In this document: piece after piece, positions 1 to 5,334 of the stretch | How the letters are laid out: each line of letters starts with the position of its first letter | Position numbering within the stretch: the stretch's first letter is position 1 | DNA from: Chloroflexota bacterium | GTDB taxonomy: Bacteria; Chloroflexota; Dehalococcoidia; DSTF01; RBG-16-68-14 | DNA length: 6,413 nt | NCBI GenBank assembly: GCA_022563135.1 | Contig: JADFNZ010000091.1 | Location: 1 to 6,413, forward strand | Reading direction: 5' to 3' | Translations under genes and position numbers: made by a program | The notes under the pieces: generated by a model | Database searches by the model: none | The model's input: the letters and a program-made list of their open reading frames with translations, nothing else | What the model was told of the DNA's origin: nothing

Positions 1-191
1 GGAGCCAGTTAGTGGAGGACGAGCGCGGGCTGGTGGCGGCGGGGATCCATAGCCGCCGTCGCGCCGCGGACGAGCTGGGCGTGGACGATCCGGACGCGGA
101 GTTCGGCCGCTGGCTGGAGGAGCAGTCGCTGATCAGCCCTGAGGGCGGCGTGCGCGCGAACGGCCGCGCCGCGGTGGGGCGCGAGGGGTAG
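1..191 (+). CDS. Phage portal protein, C-terminal end (partial, cut by left edge)
   Basis: Only the last 62 codons are present, in the frame beginning at base 3 and ending at the TAG at 189-191. The visible peptide contains LVAAGIHSRRRAADELGVDD followed by PDAEFGRWLEEQ. This matches the usual tail of SPP1/HK97-type portal proteins, in which a short helix with '(A)GI.SRR.A...LG(V/I).DP..E' precedes an acidic helix. Portals form the dodecameric ring at one capsid vertex through which DNA is packaged and to which the neck attaches. Scaffold, capsid and connector genes downstream agree with that role. The last 12 codons (RANGRAAVGREG) lie in a 44-bp sequence repeated at 1511-1554. Identification rests on a short C-terminal piece, so another head protein cannot be excluded. 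Confidence 0.68.
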   Translation, partial: SQLVEDERGLVAAGIHSRRRAADELGVDDPDAEFGRWLEEQSLISPEGGVRANGRAAVGREG

Positions 192-195
192 GGGG
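152..195 (+). repeat. Left copy of a 44-bp direct repeat (portal 3' end)
   Basis: This copy spans the last codons and stop of the portal gene plus four following G residues. It matches 1511-1554 in 43 of 44 positions; the one difference is C at 182 against T at 1541. The offset between copies is 1359 bp. Because it lies in portal coding sequence, it is likely the native copy. The layout resembles an attL-like boundary, though no integrase is seen. Confidence 0.88.
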
Positions 196-265
196 GAGCG
201 AGCCTGCGGACTCCAGGCCGGCGTCGTCGAAGAGGATAGATCCATTCACGAGAGAAGGCGCTGGA

Positions 266-745
266 CTAGGAGTCTGATGGTTCGCCTTGCCCAGATCGTC
301 CTCGCTGTTGTCTTTGCTGTTGTTCTTTTTCTTGAAGCGCCGGACCTTTCACGACATTGAATGGTACGCGGCGTAGCACCTCGCCATTCACTACGCCGAC
401 GAGTACATACGTGCCAGCATCTGAGAACTGAAGTGGTAAGTTTGCTGCGATTTGAGTACGCTGCGTCAGGCCAGCGGGAAGACCGGCAGGACGTCCTACC
501 TCGAACTGCCCGCCGATCTTGGCGACTTCCTTGCCATCGGCGTCTTCGACTCGTATTTCAGCCGTATGCCGACGGTTGGTGGCATCCCAAGGTACGGCGA
601 AGGACACGGTGATTCCGCACATTTGCTGGACTGGAAATCCCGAGTTTACGGTTAGTACGTCCCATCCACCGCCCTGCACATATAACTTATTCCCCACCAC
701 GGTCGCATAATCAGCAAGCATCAGCCAGTCGATTTCGATTGACAC
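266..745 (-). CDS. DUF6941-family protein of unknown function
   Basis: A 159-aa protein on the minus strand. Its start is a GTG at 745, chosen because an AGGAG lies 7 nt upstream on that strand (the complement of bases around 753-757). An upstream ATG is out of frame. The N-terminus reads IDWLMLADYATVVGNKLYVQ followed by GGGWD. Later come VPWDATNRRH, then VEDADGK and FEVGRPAGLPAGL, and a C-terminal YVLVGVVNGE strand. This order (LADYA, G-K-L-(Y/F)-V-x-G-(A/G)-GW, VPW..TN..H, D.DG, FEVGRP) fits the DUF6941 family as I recall it. The fold appears beta-rich and the role is unknown. The last 25 residues are a Gln/Glu/Arg/Ser-rich tail. It diverges from the toxin-antitoxin pair, opposes every other gene, and uses more AT-rich codons than the head genes, all consistent with acquisition by transfer. 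It is not a phage structural gene. Confidence 0.8.
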   Translation of the reverse strand: MSIEIDWLMLADYATVVGNKLYVQGGGWDVLTVNSGFPVQQMCGITVSFAVPWDATNRRHTAEIRVEDADGKEVAKIGGQFEVGRPAGLPAGLTQRTQIAANLPLQFSDAGTYVLVGVVNGEVLRRVPFNVVKGPALQEKEQQQRQQRGRSGQGEPSDS

Positions 746-767
746 GTCATGACTCCTACGCTATGCT
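739..767 (+). promoter_or_regulatory. Sigma70-like promoter of the toxin-antitoxin pair
   Basis: A perfect -35 box TTGACA lies at 739-744. After 17 bp comes TATGCT at 762-767, four of six matches to the -10 consensus. The predicted start of transcription is near 773-776, inside the adjoining palindrome, and the toxin start is at 807. The -35 box overlaps the start region of the divergent minus-strand gene. Inferred from sequence only. Confidence 0.6.
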
Positions 768-769
768 AC

Positions 770-790
770 ATACACTACACTGTAGTGTAT
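770..790 (+). promoter_or_regulatory. Perfect 21-bp palindromic operator
   Basis: The half-site ATACACTACA (770-779) is followed by one central C (780) and its exact inverted complement TGTAGTGTAT (781-790). It sits just after the -10 box of the toxin promoter, over the predicted transcription start and in the divergent intergenic region. A ribbon-helix-helix antitoxin is encoded two genes on, and such proteins usually autorepress by binding short inverted repeats. Binding by the BrnA-like protein is therefore the natural inference. It could also affect the divergent minus-strand gene. Confidence 0.65.
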
Positions 791-806
791 TTGATGGGAA
801 GAAAGC

Positions 807-1091
807 TTGTCAAGTTCCGCGCCAAAAATCTACGACTTTAGTTTTGACGATGCTAATATAGAAGAAATGGCGCGACACGGTATCGCTCTCCGTCAAGCGC
901 TGCAAGTTCTAAGTAACAGACCACTGAAGAGGAGAAACCGGCGCAATAGGCGTGGAGAATACCTGCTGATTGGGCGTGATGATGGTGGGATGTGTATTAC
1001 AATCCCGGTAGAATCGACAGACGACGACGAGGTATGGAGGCCTTTGACTGCATGGCCGAGTAAAGATCATGAAGAGGCATTACTCGGCTAA
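807..1091 (+). CDS. BrnT-like ribonuclease toxin of a type II toxin-antitoxin pair
   Basis: A 94-aa protein with a TTG start. A GGGAAG at 796-801 lies just upstream, and an in-frame stop at 792-794 limits extension. Features matching the BrnT (RelE-like fold) family are an N-terminal FDDANIEEMARHG segment (residues 13-25; family pattern N..KHG), a second helix LRQALQVLSNRP (28-39), a Y52-L-L-I-G56...GG strand pair, and a late R78-P-L-T-A segment where BrnT usually has R-I-I-S-A-R. It has a very basic central loop (KRRNRRNRR, 41-49), suitable for RNA contact. BrnT toxins cleave mRNA and halt growth until bound by BrnA. The antitoxin gene follows at once, its SD overlapping this stop codon, giving the usual brnT-brnA order. 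The divergence at the ISAR position leaves catalytic activity unproven. Confidence 0.7.
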   Translation: MSSSAPKIYDFSFDDANIEEMARHGIALRQALQVLSNRPLKRRNRRNRRGEYLLIGRDDGGMCITIPVESTDDDEVWRPLTAWPSKDHEEALLG

Positions 1092-1101
1092 GGAGGCACA
1101 G

Positions 1102-1452
1102 ATGAGGACTAGACCTAACGAAGAAGAGCTGCAAGACCCTGCGAATTGGGAAGGTGCTGAGGACGTTGAGCCGACACCGCGCAAGGCTCGTGCGGTTGTT
1201 TCCGTCAGTATCGGCGCTGAGGACCTCGCTCGAATCGCTGAAGTGGCCGAACGCCTCAATATGAAATTGTCGGAATTCATACGTACGGCAGCGCTTGAGA
1301 AGGTAGAAGGCTCTGTTGCGGCTGCTCCTACCGTCTCATTAAGCCAAACCTCGGCACTAGCTCTTCTTCTCGATCAACTTGCGCCAATTTCTGATGTTGG
1401 CTGGCCGATTGAAATGGATGATGATAACCCGATTCTGGCCGTAACGGCATAG
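1102..1452 (+). CDS. Ribbon-helix-helix antitoxin (BrnA/CopG-like)
   Basis: A 116-aa acidic protein. The ATG at 1102 is preferred because AAGGAGG (1090-1096) lies 5 nt upstream. A longer in-frame start at 1069 would overlap the toxin by 23 nt and lacks a comparable site. Residues about 32-68 (VVSVSIGAEDLARIAEVAER, then LNMKLSEFIRTAALEKV) form a beta-strand, helix, helix pattern typical of CopG/RHH DNA-binding domains. The N-terminal part contains DPANWEG and EDVEPTP, a stretch often seen before such domains in antitoxins. The C-terminal half (from about residue 70) is less conserved and probably binds the toxin. Its SD overlaps the toxin stop, so the two are likely translationally coupled. 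The palindrome at 770-790 is a likely autoregulatory target. Confidence 0.72.
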   Translation: MRTRPNEEELQDPANWEGAEDVEPTPRKARAVVSVSIGAEDLARIAEVAERLNMKLSEFIRTAALEKVEGSVAAAPTVSLSQTSALALLLDQLAPISDVGWPIEMDDDNPILAVTA

Positions 1453-1485
1453 AGCGAGAGGAACTTCTGTGTATAGCCCTAACCG

Positions 1486-1547
1486 CCCCTCGCGGCCCCG
1501 TTGCCGCCTCGCGCGCGAACGGCCGCGCCGCGGTGGGGCGTGAGGGG
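1486..1547 (+). terminator. Imperfect GC-rich inverted repeat after the antitoxin
   Basis: CCCCTCGCGGCCCC (1486-1499) can pair with GGGGCGTGAGGGG (1535-1547), with one bulged G and one G-T pair, across a roughly 35-nt loop. The right arm lies in the second copy of the direct repeat. It might stop transcription leaving the toxin-antitoxin pair, but there is no following T-run, so intrinsic termination is uncertain. Confidence 0.3.
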
Positions 1548-1554
1548 TAGGGGG
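1511..1554 (+). repeat. Right copy of the 44-bp direct repeat
   Basis: Matches 152-195 with one mismatch. Here it lies 58 bp after the antitoxin stop, in non-coding DNA; the matching frame (RANGRAAVGREG then TAG) has no portal-like sequence upstream. Together the copies bracket the low-GC island as an attR-like or duplication boundary. From 1555 to 1713 I see no gene. Confidence 0.88.
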
Positions 1555-1713
1555 TGGAGGCTTAGGCTGCCATCGTCTTTTCGTCCAGTATTCGTACTTC
1601 CTTCCTAGCGCGGCTCGCTCCTGACTCCCCTGCACGGTCGCTGTTACATCCGCGGCGCGCCGGGCGTTGTCTTGTGGTAGGCAAGTTTCGTGCAATGAAC
1701 GGAGATGTGAACG

Positions 1714-1896
1714 ATGGGAACCCCGCAAGAGATCGACAGGATCGAACGTATCGTCCGGCAGGAGAAGCGCCGGCTGCGCGACCGCATCGCCTCACAGCGC
1801 GCCGCGGATGGGGGCGGCCCAGGTGTGCGCCTCGCCGAGCTGTTTTCCACGGCGTTCGGCCAGCCGTCCGCCGACGCCGATGCCCGCAAGTCGTAG
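1714..1896 (+). CDS. Small helical protein of unknown function
   Basis: A 60-aa ORF starting at an ATG preceded by GGAG (1701-1704) at 9-nt spacing. The first half (IDRIERIVRQEKRRLRDRIA) is a charged, probably coiled helix. The second half is a short loop and a helix around VRLAELFSTAFGQ. No family is recognised. It is followed 28 nt later by the J-like gene and may be co-transcribed with it. Reality is supported by the ribosome site and the tight spacing, but it is short and could be spurious. Confidence 0.55.
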   Translation: MGTPQEIDRIERIVRQEKRRLRDRIASQRAADGGGPGVRLAELFSTAFGQPSADADARKS

Positions 1897-1924
1897 GCCC
1901 GTCTGAACGTCCGGAGGCTGTCCC

Positions 1925-2332
1925 ATGCGAACTCCCCGCCGCTTGTTTGACCGTCGACGCCCCGACTACTACGGCGTACTCGGCGTGGCCGAAGATGCCC
2001 ATCTGCACGAGATCGAGAGCGCGTACTGGCGGCGGGCGTGCGACAGGTCTGACCGCGACGGTCTACCGCTACTGAATACGGCGTATGAGGTGCTCGCCCA
2101 TCAGGAGCACCGAGGCGTCTACGACGCGAAGCGCATGGACGCCCGCAGCGCGCGGGCCGGCTTACCGGAGCGGAGGGGCGGCGGCAGAGTCGCGGCGCCC
2201 GAGCCAATGCTCTGGCCCATCGCTTCCGGGCTGGCGGCCCCCCAGGCGGTCGCTCGACCTATGGCCGCGCTGGAGACCGCACGTAAGCACCTTCGCGTGG
2301 CGGCCGTCTTCAGCCTGGGCGCGCGGCCGTAG
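1925..2332 (+). CDS. J-domain-like protein lacking the HPD motif
   Basis: A 135-aa protein; GGAGG (1913-1917) lies 7 nt before the ATG. Residues 13-70 resemble a DnaJ J-domain: PDYYGVLGVAEDA (13-25) corresponds to helix I and its turn, EIESAYWRRA (29-38) to helix II, and LLNTAYEVLAHQEHRGVYDA (49-68) to the diagnostic 'AYEVL...R..YD' of helices III-IV. The loop that should hold His-Pro-Asp instead reads C39-D-R-S-D43 and is shortened. It is therefore not expected to stimulate Hsp70 ATPase in the usual way. It might bind Hsp70 without activating it, or serve as a protein-protein module. Residues 71-135 are Arg/Ala/Pro-rich, probably disordered, with no zinc finger or transmembrane segment. Its place between portal and scaffold suggests cargo or a head-assembly accessory role. 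That role is inference. Confidence 0.72.
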   Translation: MRTPRRLFDRRRPDYYGVLGVAEDAHLHEIESAYWRRACDRSDRDGLPLLNTAYEVLAHQEHRGVYDAKRMDARSARAGLPERRGGGRVAAPEPMLWPIASGLAAPQAVARPMAALETARKHLRVAAVFSLGARP

Positions 2333-2376
2333 CGACGATCCTGCGCGCTCCGTCCCCGACTTCGGCTGTTCCCTGA

Positions 2377-2405
2377 TTGACGATCTGTCGCCCCAGTGCT
2401 ACCGT
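2377..2405 (+). promoter_or_regulatory. Candidate promoter of the PAQR gene
   Basis: TTGACG (2377-2382), 17 bp, then TACCGT (2400-2405), lying 34 bp before the start of the hemolysin III-type gene. The same -35 box, spacing and a near-identical -10 box recur at 3154-3182 before the scaffold gene, which strengthens both. The -10 box matches only 3 of 6 consensus bases. Confidence 0.42.
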
Positions 2406-2438
2406 GCAAGAGCCTACCCCGCAGGCTGTGGTACGCCT

Positions 2439-3107
2439 ATGTCGTTAGCTACAGGATCCACCGACTTCGCTCTCGCTGCTCAACGCCCCGCGCTGCGAGG
2501 CGTGCTTCACCTCGGCACGGCGTTCGCGGCGACGGCCGGGCTTGTCTGGCTGGTGTTGCTCGCGGACTCTGCGAAATCGTACGTGGGCGCGGCCGTCTTC
2601 GGTACCAGCCTGATCCTGCTCTACTGGACGAGCGCGGGCTACCATCGCATCACCTGGTCCCCCACCTGGCGCCGGGTGATCAAGCGCGTCGACCACTCGA
2701 TGATCTTCGTGCTGATCGGCGGCACGTACACGCCGTTCGCGCTCCAAGTGAGCCTGGCCTGGTGGTTGCCGATCCTCTCGTTAGTCTGGGCCCTTGCCGG
2801 GATCGGGGTGGTGCTAAAGGTGCTCCAGCCGGACGCGTCACGGTGGCTTAGCATCGGCCTCTACCTCTCGCTCGGCTGGGTCGGGGTCGGTGCGTCGTCC
2901 GAGGTGCTCGGCGCGTTCGCAGCGACGCCGGTCGTACTTCTCATCCTGGGCGGCGTGTTCTACAGTCTGGGCAGCGTCCTTTACGCGATTCGGCGGCCGG
3001 TCCTCTGGCCGCGCGTCTTCGGCTATCACGAAGTCTTCCATTCCCTCGTGGTCGCGGGCAGCGCGCTCCACTTCGCGGCCATCGCGATCTACGTCCTCCC
3101 GAGCTGA
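2439..3107 (+). CDS. Hemolysin III / PAQR family seven-helix membrane protein (TrhA-type)
   Basis: A 222-aa integral membrane protein, normal for bacterial hemolysin III/TrhA proteins (about 200-220 aa). The ATG at 2439 is chosen because the family's N-terminal RG..H motif (R20-G21-V-L-H24) follows at the expected distance. The open frame extends upstream to 2085, but that part overlaps the J-like gene in another frame and reads as non-coding. The SD is weak. Seven hydrophobic segments lie near residues 22-42, 47-69, 86-104, 107-129, 136-157, 161-184 and 196-220. The metal-site signature of the PAQR superfamily is complete: S65-A-G-Y-H69, D85 in VDHSMIFVLIGGTYTPF, and H197-EVF-H201. TrhA proteins act in the inner membrane in lipid homeostasis; 'hemolysin' is historical. 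Finding one inside a phage head module is odd. Promoter-like boxes suggest independent expression, as for a moron. Confidence 0.88.
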   Translation: MSLATGSTDFALAAQRPALRGVLHLGTAFAATAGLVWLVLLADSAKSYVGAAVFGTSLILLYWTSAGYHRITWSPTWRRVIKRVDHSMIFVLIGGTYTPFALQVSLAWWLPILSLVWALAGIGVVLKVLQPDASRWLSIGLYLSLGWVGVGASSEVLGAFAATPVVLLILGGVFYSLGSVLYAIRRPVLWPRVFGYHEVFHSLVVAGSALHFAAIAIYVLPS

Positions 3108-3153
3108 CAAAGCTTCCAGACCGACGCGTCCTTCCTTCGGTGACATCTGTCTG

Positions 3154-3182
3154 TTGACGGAGAAGAACTATTGTTCTACCTT
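3154..3182 (+). promoter_or_regulatory. Candidate promoter of the scaffold-capsid genes
   Basis: TTGACG (3154-3159), 17 bp, then TACCTT (3177-3182), 37 bp before the scaffold start. It lies in the 112-bp gap after the PAQR gene and shares its architecture with 2377-2405. It would let the head genes be transcribed independently of the upstream cargo. Confidence 0.42.
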
Positions 3183-3219
3183 CAGCCCATCGGTGAGGTG
3201 TTTCGACTGGAGGTGGAAG

Positions 3220-3717
3220 ATGAACGACGATGAGCTAACGGCGGTGCAGGAGGAGTTGATGGCGGCGCAGTCGGAATTGGAGCAGCTTCGCTCGGAGACG
3301 GCCGACGGTGAGGCGCGAGCGGCCCATCTGGATGAACAGCTTACCCAGGCCCGCGACGAACTGGCGCAAGAGCGGGACGTGACAGAGGAGCGCGGCAAGG
3401 AGCTGGCGGGGCTTCGGGAGCGGGCGGAGTCGTTGCAGGAGCAGGTGCGAAGCTCGGCGCAGCGCTATCGGGAGGTAGCGCTGCGGGCGATGCCGGAGCT
3501 GCCGGAGGAGCTGGTGGCCGGCGAGACGGTGGAAGAGGTGGACGCCTCGGTGGAGCGGGCGCGGGAGACGGTCTCCAAGGTTCGGGGCCATCTCGAATCA
3601 CAGGCGCAGGCTGGCCGCGTGCCGGTGGGTGCGCCGCCGCGCTCCGAGCCGGACCTCTCCGCGCTGACCGCGGAGGAGAAGATCCGCATCGGCCTGCGGC
3701 AGCAGAGCAGCGAATAA
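3220..3717 (+). CDS. Capsid scaffolding protein (coiled coil)
   Basis: A 165-aa, highly charged protein immediately upstream of the major capsid gene, the classic scaffold position. The ATG at 3220 follows a strong GGAGGTGG (3209-3216). Upstream in-frame sequence back to 2890 overlaps the PAQR gene and is non-coding. Residues about 4-90 form a long Leu/Glu/Ala-rich coiled coil, with segments such as LTAVQEELMAAQSELEQLR and DELAQERDVTEERGKELAGL. A short middle domain follows (ALRAMPELPEELVAGETVEE, about 87-107) and then a second helix. The end (LSALTAEEKIRIGLRQQ) is a basic amphipathic helix of the kind that contacts coat protein in phage scaffolds. Scaffolds direct procapsid assembly and are removed before or during DNA packaging. 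No protease motif is seen, so release by exit or by an external protease is open. Confidence 0.78.
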   Translation: MNDDELTAVQEELMAAQSELEQLRSETADGEARAAHLDEQLTQARDELAQERDVTEERGKELAGLRERAESLQEQVRSSAQRYREVALRAMPELPEELVAGETVEEVDASVERARETVSKVRGHLESQAQAGRVPVGAPPRSEPDLSALTAEEKIRIGLRQQSSE

Positions 3718-3760
3718 CCGCGCCGGCGGATTCGCGCGGCGCCCGGTGACAGAGCGTCGT

Positions 3761-3788
3761 TTGCGCTTTCGGGCGCGTGGCGTAACCT
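3761..3788 (+). promoter_or_regulatory. Weak promoter-like boxes before the capsid gene
   Basis: TTGCGC (3761-3766), 16 bp, then TAACCT (3783-3788), 45 bp before the capsid start. The match to consensus is poor. An extra promoter would suit the high capsid copy number, but read-through from 3154-3182 is equally possible. Confidence 0.2.
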
Positions 3789-3833
3789 GACCATCGTCAT
3801 TGTGGTGGTAGGTTCACAAAGGAGGCGGCAAAG

Positions 3834-4718
3834 ATGGCACTGACACTGACCGAGGCGGCGAAGCTCTCGAATGACGTCCTGCAGGTGGGCGTGATCGAGA
3901 CCGTGGTGAAGGAGAGCGCCGTGCTGCAGGTGCTCCCGTTCATTGAGGTGGTGGGCAATGGACTCACCTACAACCGCGAGAACGTGGCGGCGAGCGCCTC
4001 TTTCTTCAACGTGGGCGACACGTGGACGGAGGACACGCCGACGTTCACGCAGCAGACGGCCACGCTCAAGATCCTGGGTGGGGACGCGGACATCGATAAC
4101 TTCCTGCTCGCCACGCGGAGCAACATCCAGGACCTGGAAGCGGCGGTGATCCAGCTCAAGGCGAAGGCGGTGCAGCAGAAGTTCGATGACACGTTCATCA
4201 ATGGCGACACCGTCGCGGACGCGAAGTCGTTCGACGGCATCGACAAGCTCACCACATCCGGCCAGACGGTGAGCATGGGCACGAACGGCGGCACGCTGAC
4301 GCTCACCAAGCTGGACGAGCTGGTGGACCTGGTCAAGCCGGGCCGGCCGGACCTGCTCCTCATGAGCAAGCGCAGCCGCCGGACGATGAACGAACTCGCC
4401 CGCTCCGGCAACTTCGTGCAGACGGACCGCAACGAGTTCGGCCAGATGGTGCAGTTCTACGACGGCATCCCGATCGGCATCTCGGAGCACATCTCGGACG
4501 CCCAGACGGTGGGGACGAGCACGGACACCTCCACGGTCTACGCCGTGCAGTTCGGCGAGGGCGGGCTGGCAGGGCTCACCTCGCCCGGCGGGCTGCAGGT
4601 GGAGCGGGTGGGGAGCCTGGCGACGCAGGACGCCACACGCACGCGCGTCAAGTGGTACGTGTCGCTGGCGCTCTTCAACGCGCTGAAGTCGGCGAAGCTG
4701 ACCGGCGTGCGGCCGTAG
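3834..4718 (+). CDS. Major capsid protein, HK97 fold
   Basis: A 294-aa protein with the strongest ribosome site in the window, AAAGGAGG (3818-3825), 8 nt before ATG, fitting very high expression. The N-terminal helix (LTEAAKLSNDVLQVGVIETV) leads to LPFIEVVGNGLTYNREN (about residues 34-50), a signature of one group of HK97-fold phage major capsid proteins; I associate it with the epsilon15 gp7-like group, with moderate certainty. Then come VGDTWTED, the spine-helix region DIDNFLLATRSNIQDLEAAV, LLLMSKRSRRTMNELAR (P-domain spine), and an A-domain C-terminus ending RVKWYVSLALFNALKSAKL. An encapsulin is unlikely given the adjacent scaffold, portal and connector. There is no long N-terminal delta domain, agreeing with the separate scaffold gene. 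It forms the icosahedral shell. Confidence 0.9.
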   Translation: MALTLTEAAKLSNDVLQVGVIETVVKESAVLQVLPFIEVVGNGLTYNRENVAASASFFNVGDTWTEDTPTFTQQTATLKILGGDADIDNFLLATRSNIQDLEAAVIQLKAKAVQQKFDDTFINGDTVADAKSFDGIDKLTTSGQTVSMGTNGGTLTLTKLDELVDLVKPGRPDLLLMSKRSRRTMNELARSGNFVQTDRNEFGQMVQFYDGIPIGISEHISDAQTVGTSTDTSTVYAVQFGEGGLAGLTSPGGLQVERVGSLATQDATRTRVKWYVSLALFNALKSAKLTGVRP

Positions 4719-4739
4719 GCCCGGGAACCCTAGGCAGCT

Positions 4740-4771
4740 CGGCAGAGGCCCCGGAAACGGGGCCTCTGCTG
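4740..4771 (+). terminator. Perfect GC-rich hairpin after the capsid gene
   Basis: GCAGAGGCCCCG (4742-4753) pairs exactly with CGGGGCCTCTGC (4758-4769) around a GAAA (GNRA) loop. It extends by one G-T and one C-G pair to 4740-4771. It lies 21 nt after the capsid stop. No T-run follows, so it may be a pause or partial terminator, or an mRNA 3' stabiliser separating abundant capsid transcript from the genes downstream. Confidence 0.65.
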
Positions 4772-4796
4772 CGTCCTCGCCGGTGCCAGCGGCGCG

Positions 4797-4825
4797 TTGG
4801 AGCTGGGCGGCGCTGGGCGTAGGGT
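4797..4825 (+). promoter_or_regulatory. Possible promoter of the downstream operon
   Basis: TTGGAG (4797-4802), 17 bp, then TAGGGT (4820-4825). It lies between the capsid hairpin and the GTG start at 4859. Match to consensus is modest (4/6 and 3/6) in a G-rich region where chance matches are easy. Confidence 0.25.
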
Positions 4826-4858
4826 AGGAGTGGCAGGGTTGGATTGGAGGCGGCCGCA

Positions 4859-5332
4859 GTGTTCATCCGGCGGTATGCGGAGAGCGATCGAAAGCAGGCG
4901 GTGGGCCTGCTGGGGGACGCCCGCGCGATCGATTCTCCCAACCACCGGCTACACGTGATCGAGGAGCTGGACGCGGGCGGTAGGCCCTCCGGCCGGCTCA
5001 CGGGCGTGGCGCTCTGGATCCGCCCCGACGCAGGCGATGAAGCGTACCTCGGGTCCGTCATCGTCGCGTCGGAGATCACCGCCACAATGGCTCGCTGGTC
5101 CACGCTCTGCCAGCTGCTACTGGCCTGCGCCAGAGACGCCATCCAGGAAGGGTTCACACGCGCTTACTTCACCATCCTCGACGCCCATCTCCTAGCCCGA
5201 GGCCGCCGCGACTTCACCATCGAACCACAGCCATCGGGCTGGGCGCCGAACACGAGAAGGGCCGTCCAGTGGGATGTACACGTGGACCTGCAGGATGCGA
5301 TAGCCCAACTTGAGCGGCGGCTAGGGAGCTAG
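4859..5332 (+). CDS. GNAT-fold-like protein, degenerate
   Basis: The start is GTG at 4859, because GGAGG (4846-4850) lies 8 nt before it; a TTG at 4844 is in frame but has no such site. The product is 157 aa. Its layout resembles the acetyltransferase GNAT fold: strand and helix FIRRYAESDRKQAVGLL at the N-terminus, strand RLHVIEEL, paired strands LTGVALWIRP and AYLGSVIV, a long helix WSTLCQLLLACARDAIQEGF, strand RAYFTIL, and a final strand VQWDVHVDL followed by a helix. The acetyl-CoA pyrophosphate motif (Q/R..G.G/A) expected after the fourth strand is not visible; SEITATMARWS stands there. Enzyme activity is therefore doubtful. It is 2 nt from the next gene and evidently co-transcribed with it. 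A neck or head accessory protein with no enzymatic role is an alternative. No exact family is recognised. Confidence 0.5.
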   Translation: MFIRRYAESDRKQAVGLLGDARAIDSPNHRLHVIEELDAGGRPSGRLTGVALWIRPDAGDEAYLGSVIVASEITATMARWSTLCQLLLACARDAIQEGFTRAYFTILDAHLLARGRRDFTIEPQPSGWAPNTRRAVQWDVHVDLQDAIAQLERRLGS

Positions 5333-5334
5333 CG

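Noticed and set aside
1069..1101. Earlier ATG for the antitoxin
   Set aside because: AAGGAGG at 1090-1096 is correctly spaced only for the ATG at 1102.
1644..2207. Minus-strand open frame opposite the small helical and J-like genes
   Set aside because: Arg/Ser/Pro-rich, no family resemblance, and it overlaps two + strand genes with good SD sites.
2085..2438. Upstream extension of the PAQR gene
   Set aside because: Overlaps the J-like gene in another frame and reads as low-complexity; the family's N-terminal RG..H motif sits correctly for the ATG at 2439.
2890..3219. Upstream extension of the scaffold gene
   Set aside because: Lies over the PAQR coding region and is Ser/Arg-rich shadow sequence; GGAGGTGG points to the ATG at 3220.
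3718..3742. Short hairpin (CCGCGC/GCGCGG) after the scaffold gene
   Set aside because: Only 6 bp, GC-only, no T-run, and several alternative pairings are equally likely in this GC-rich gap.
3465..4490. Long minus-strand open frame (341 codons) opposite scaffold and capsid
   Set aside because: His/Arg/Leu-rich composition typical of an antisense shadow of GC-rich coding DNA; the + strand capsid and scaffold are clear and have strong ribosome sites.
3834..4718. Encapsulin nanocompartment shell instead of phage capsid
   Set aside because: Adjacent scaffold, portal end and connector define a phage head module, and no encapsulin cargo gene is present.
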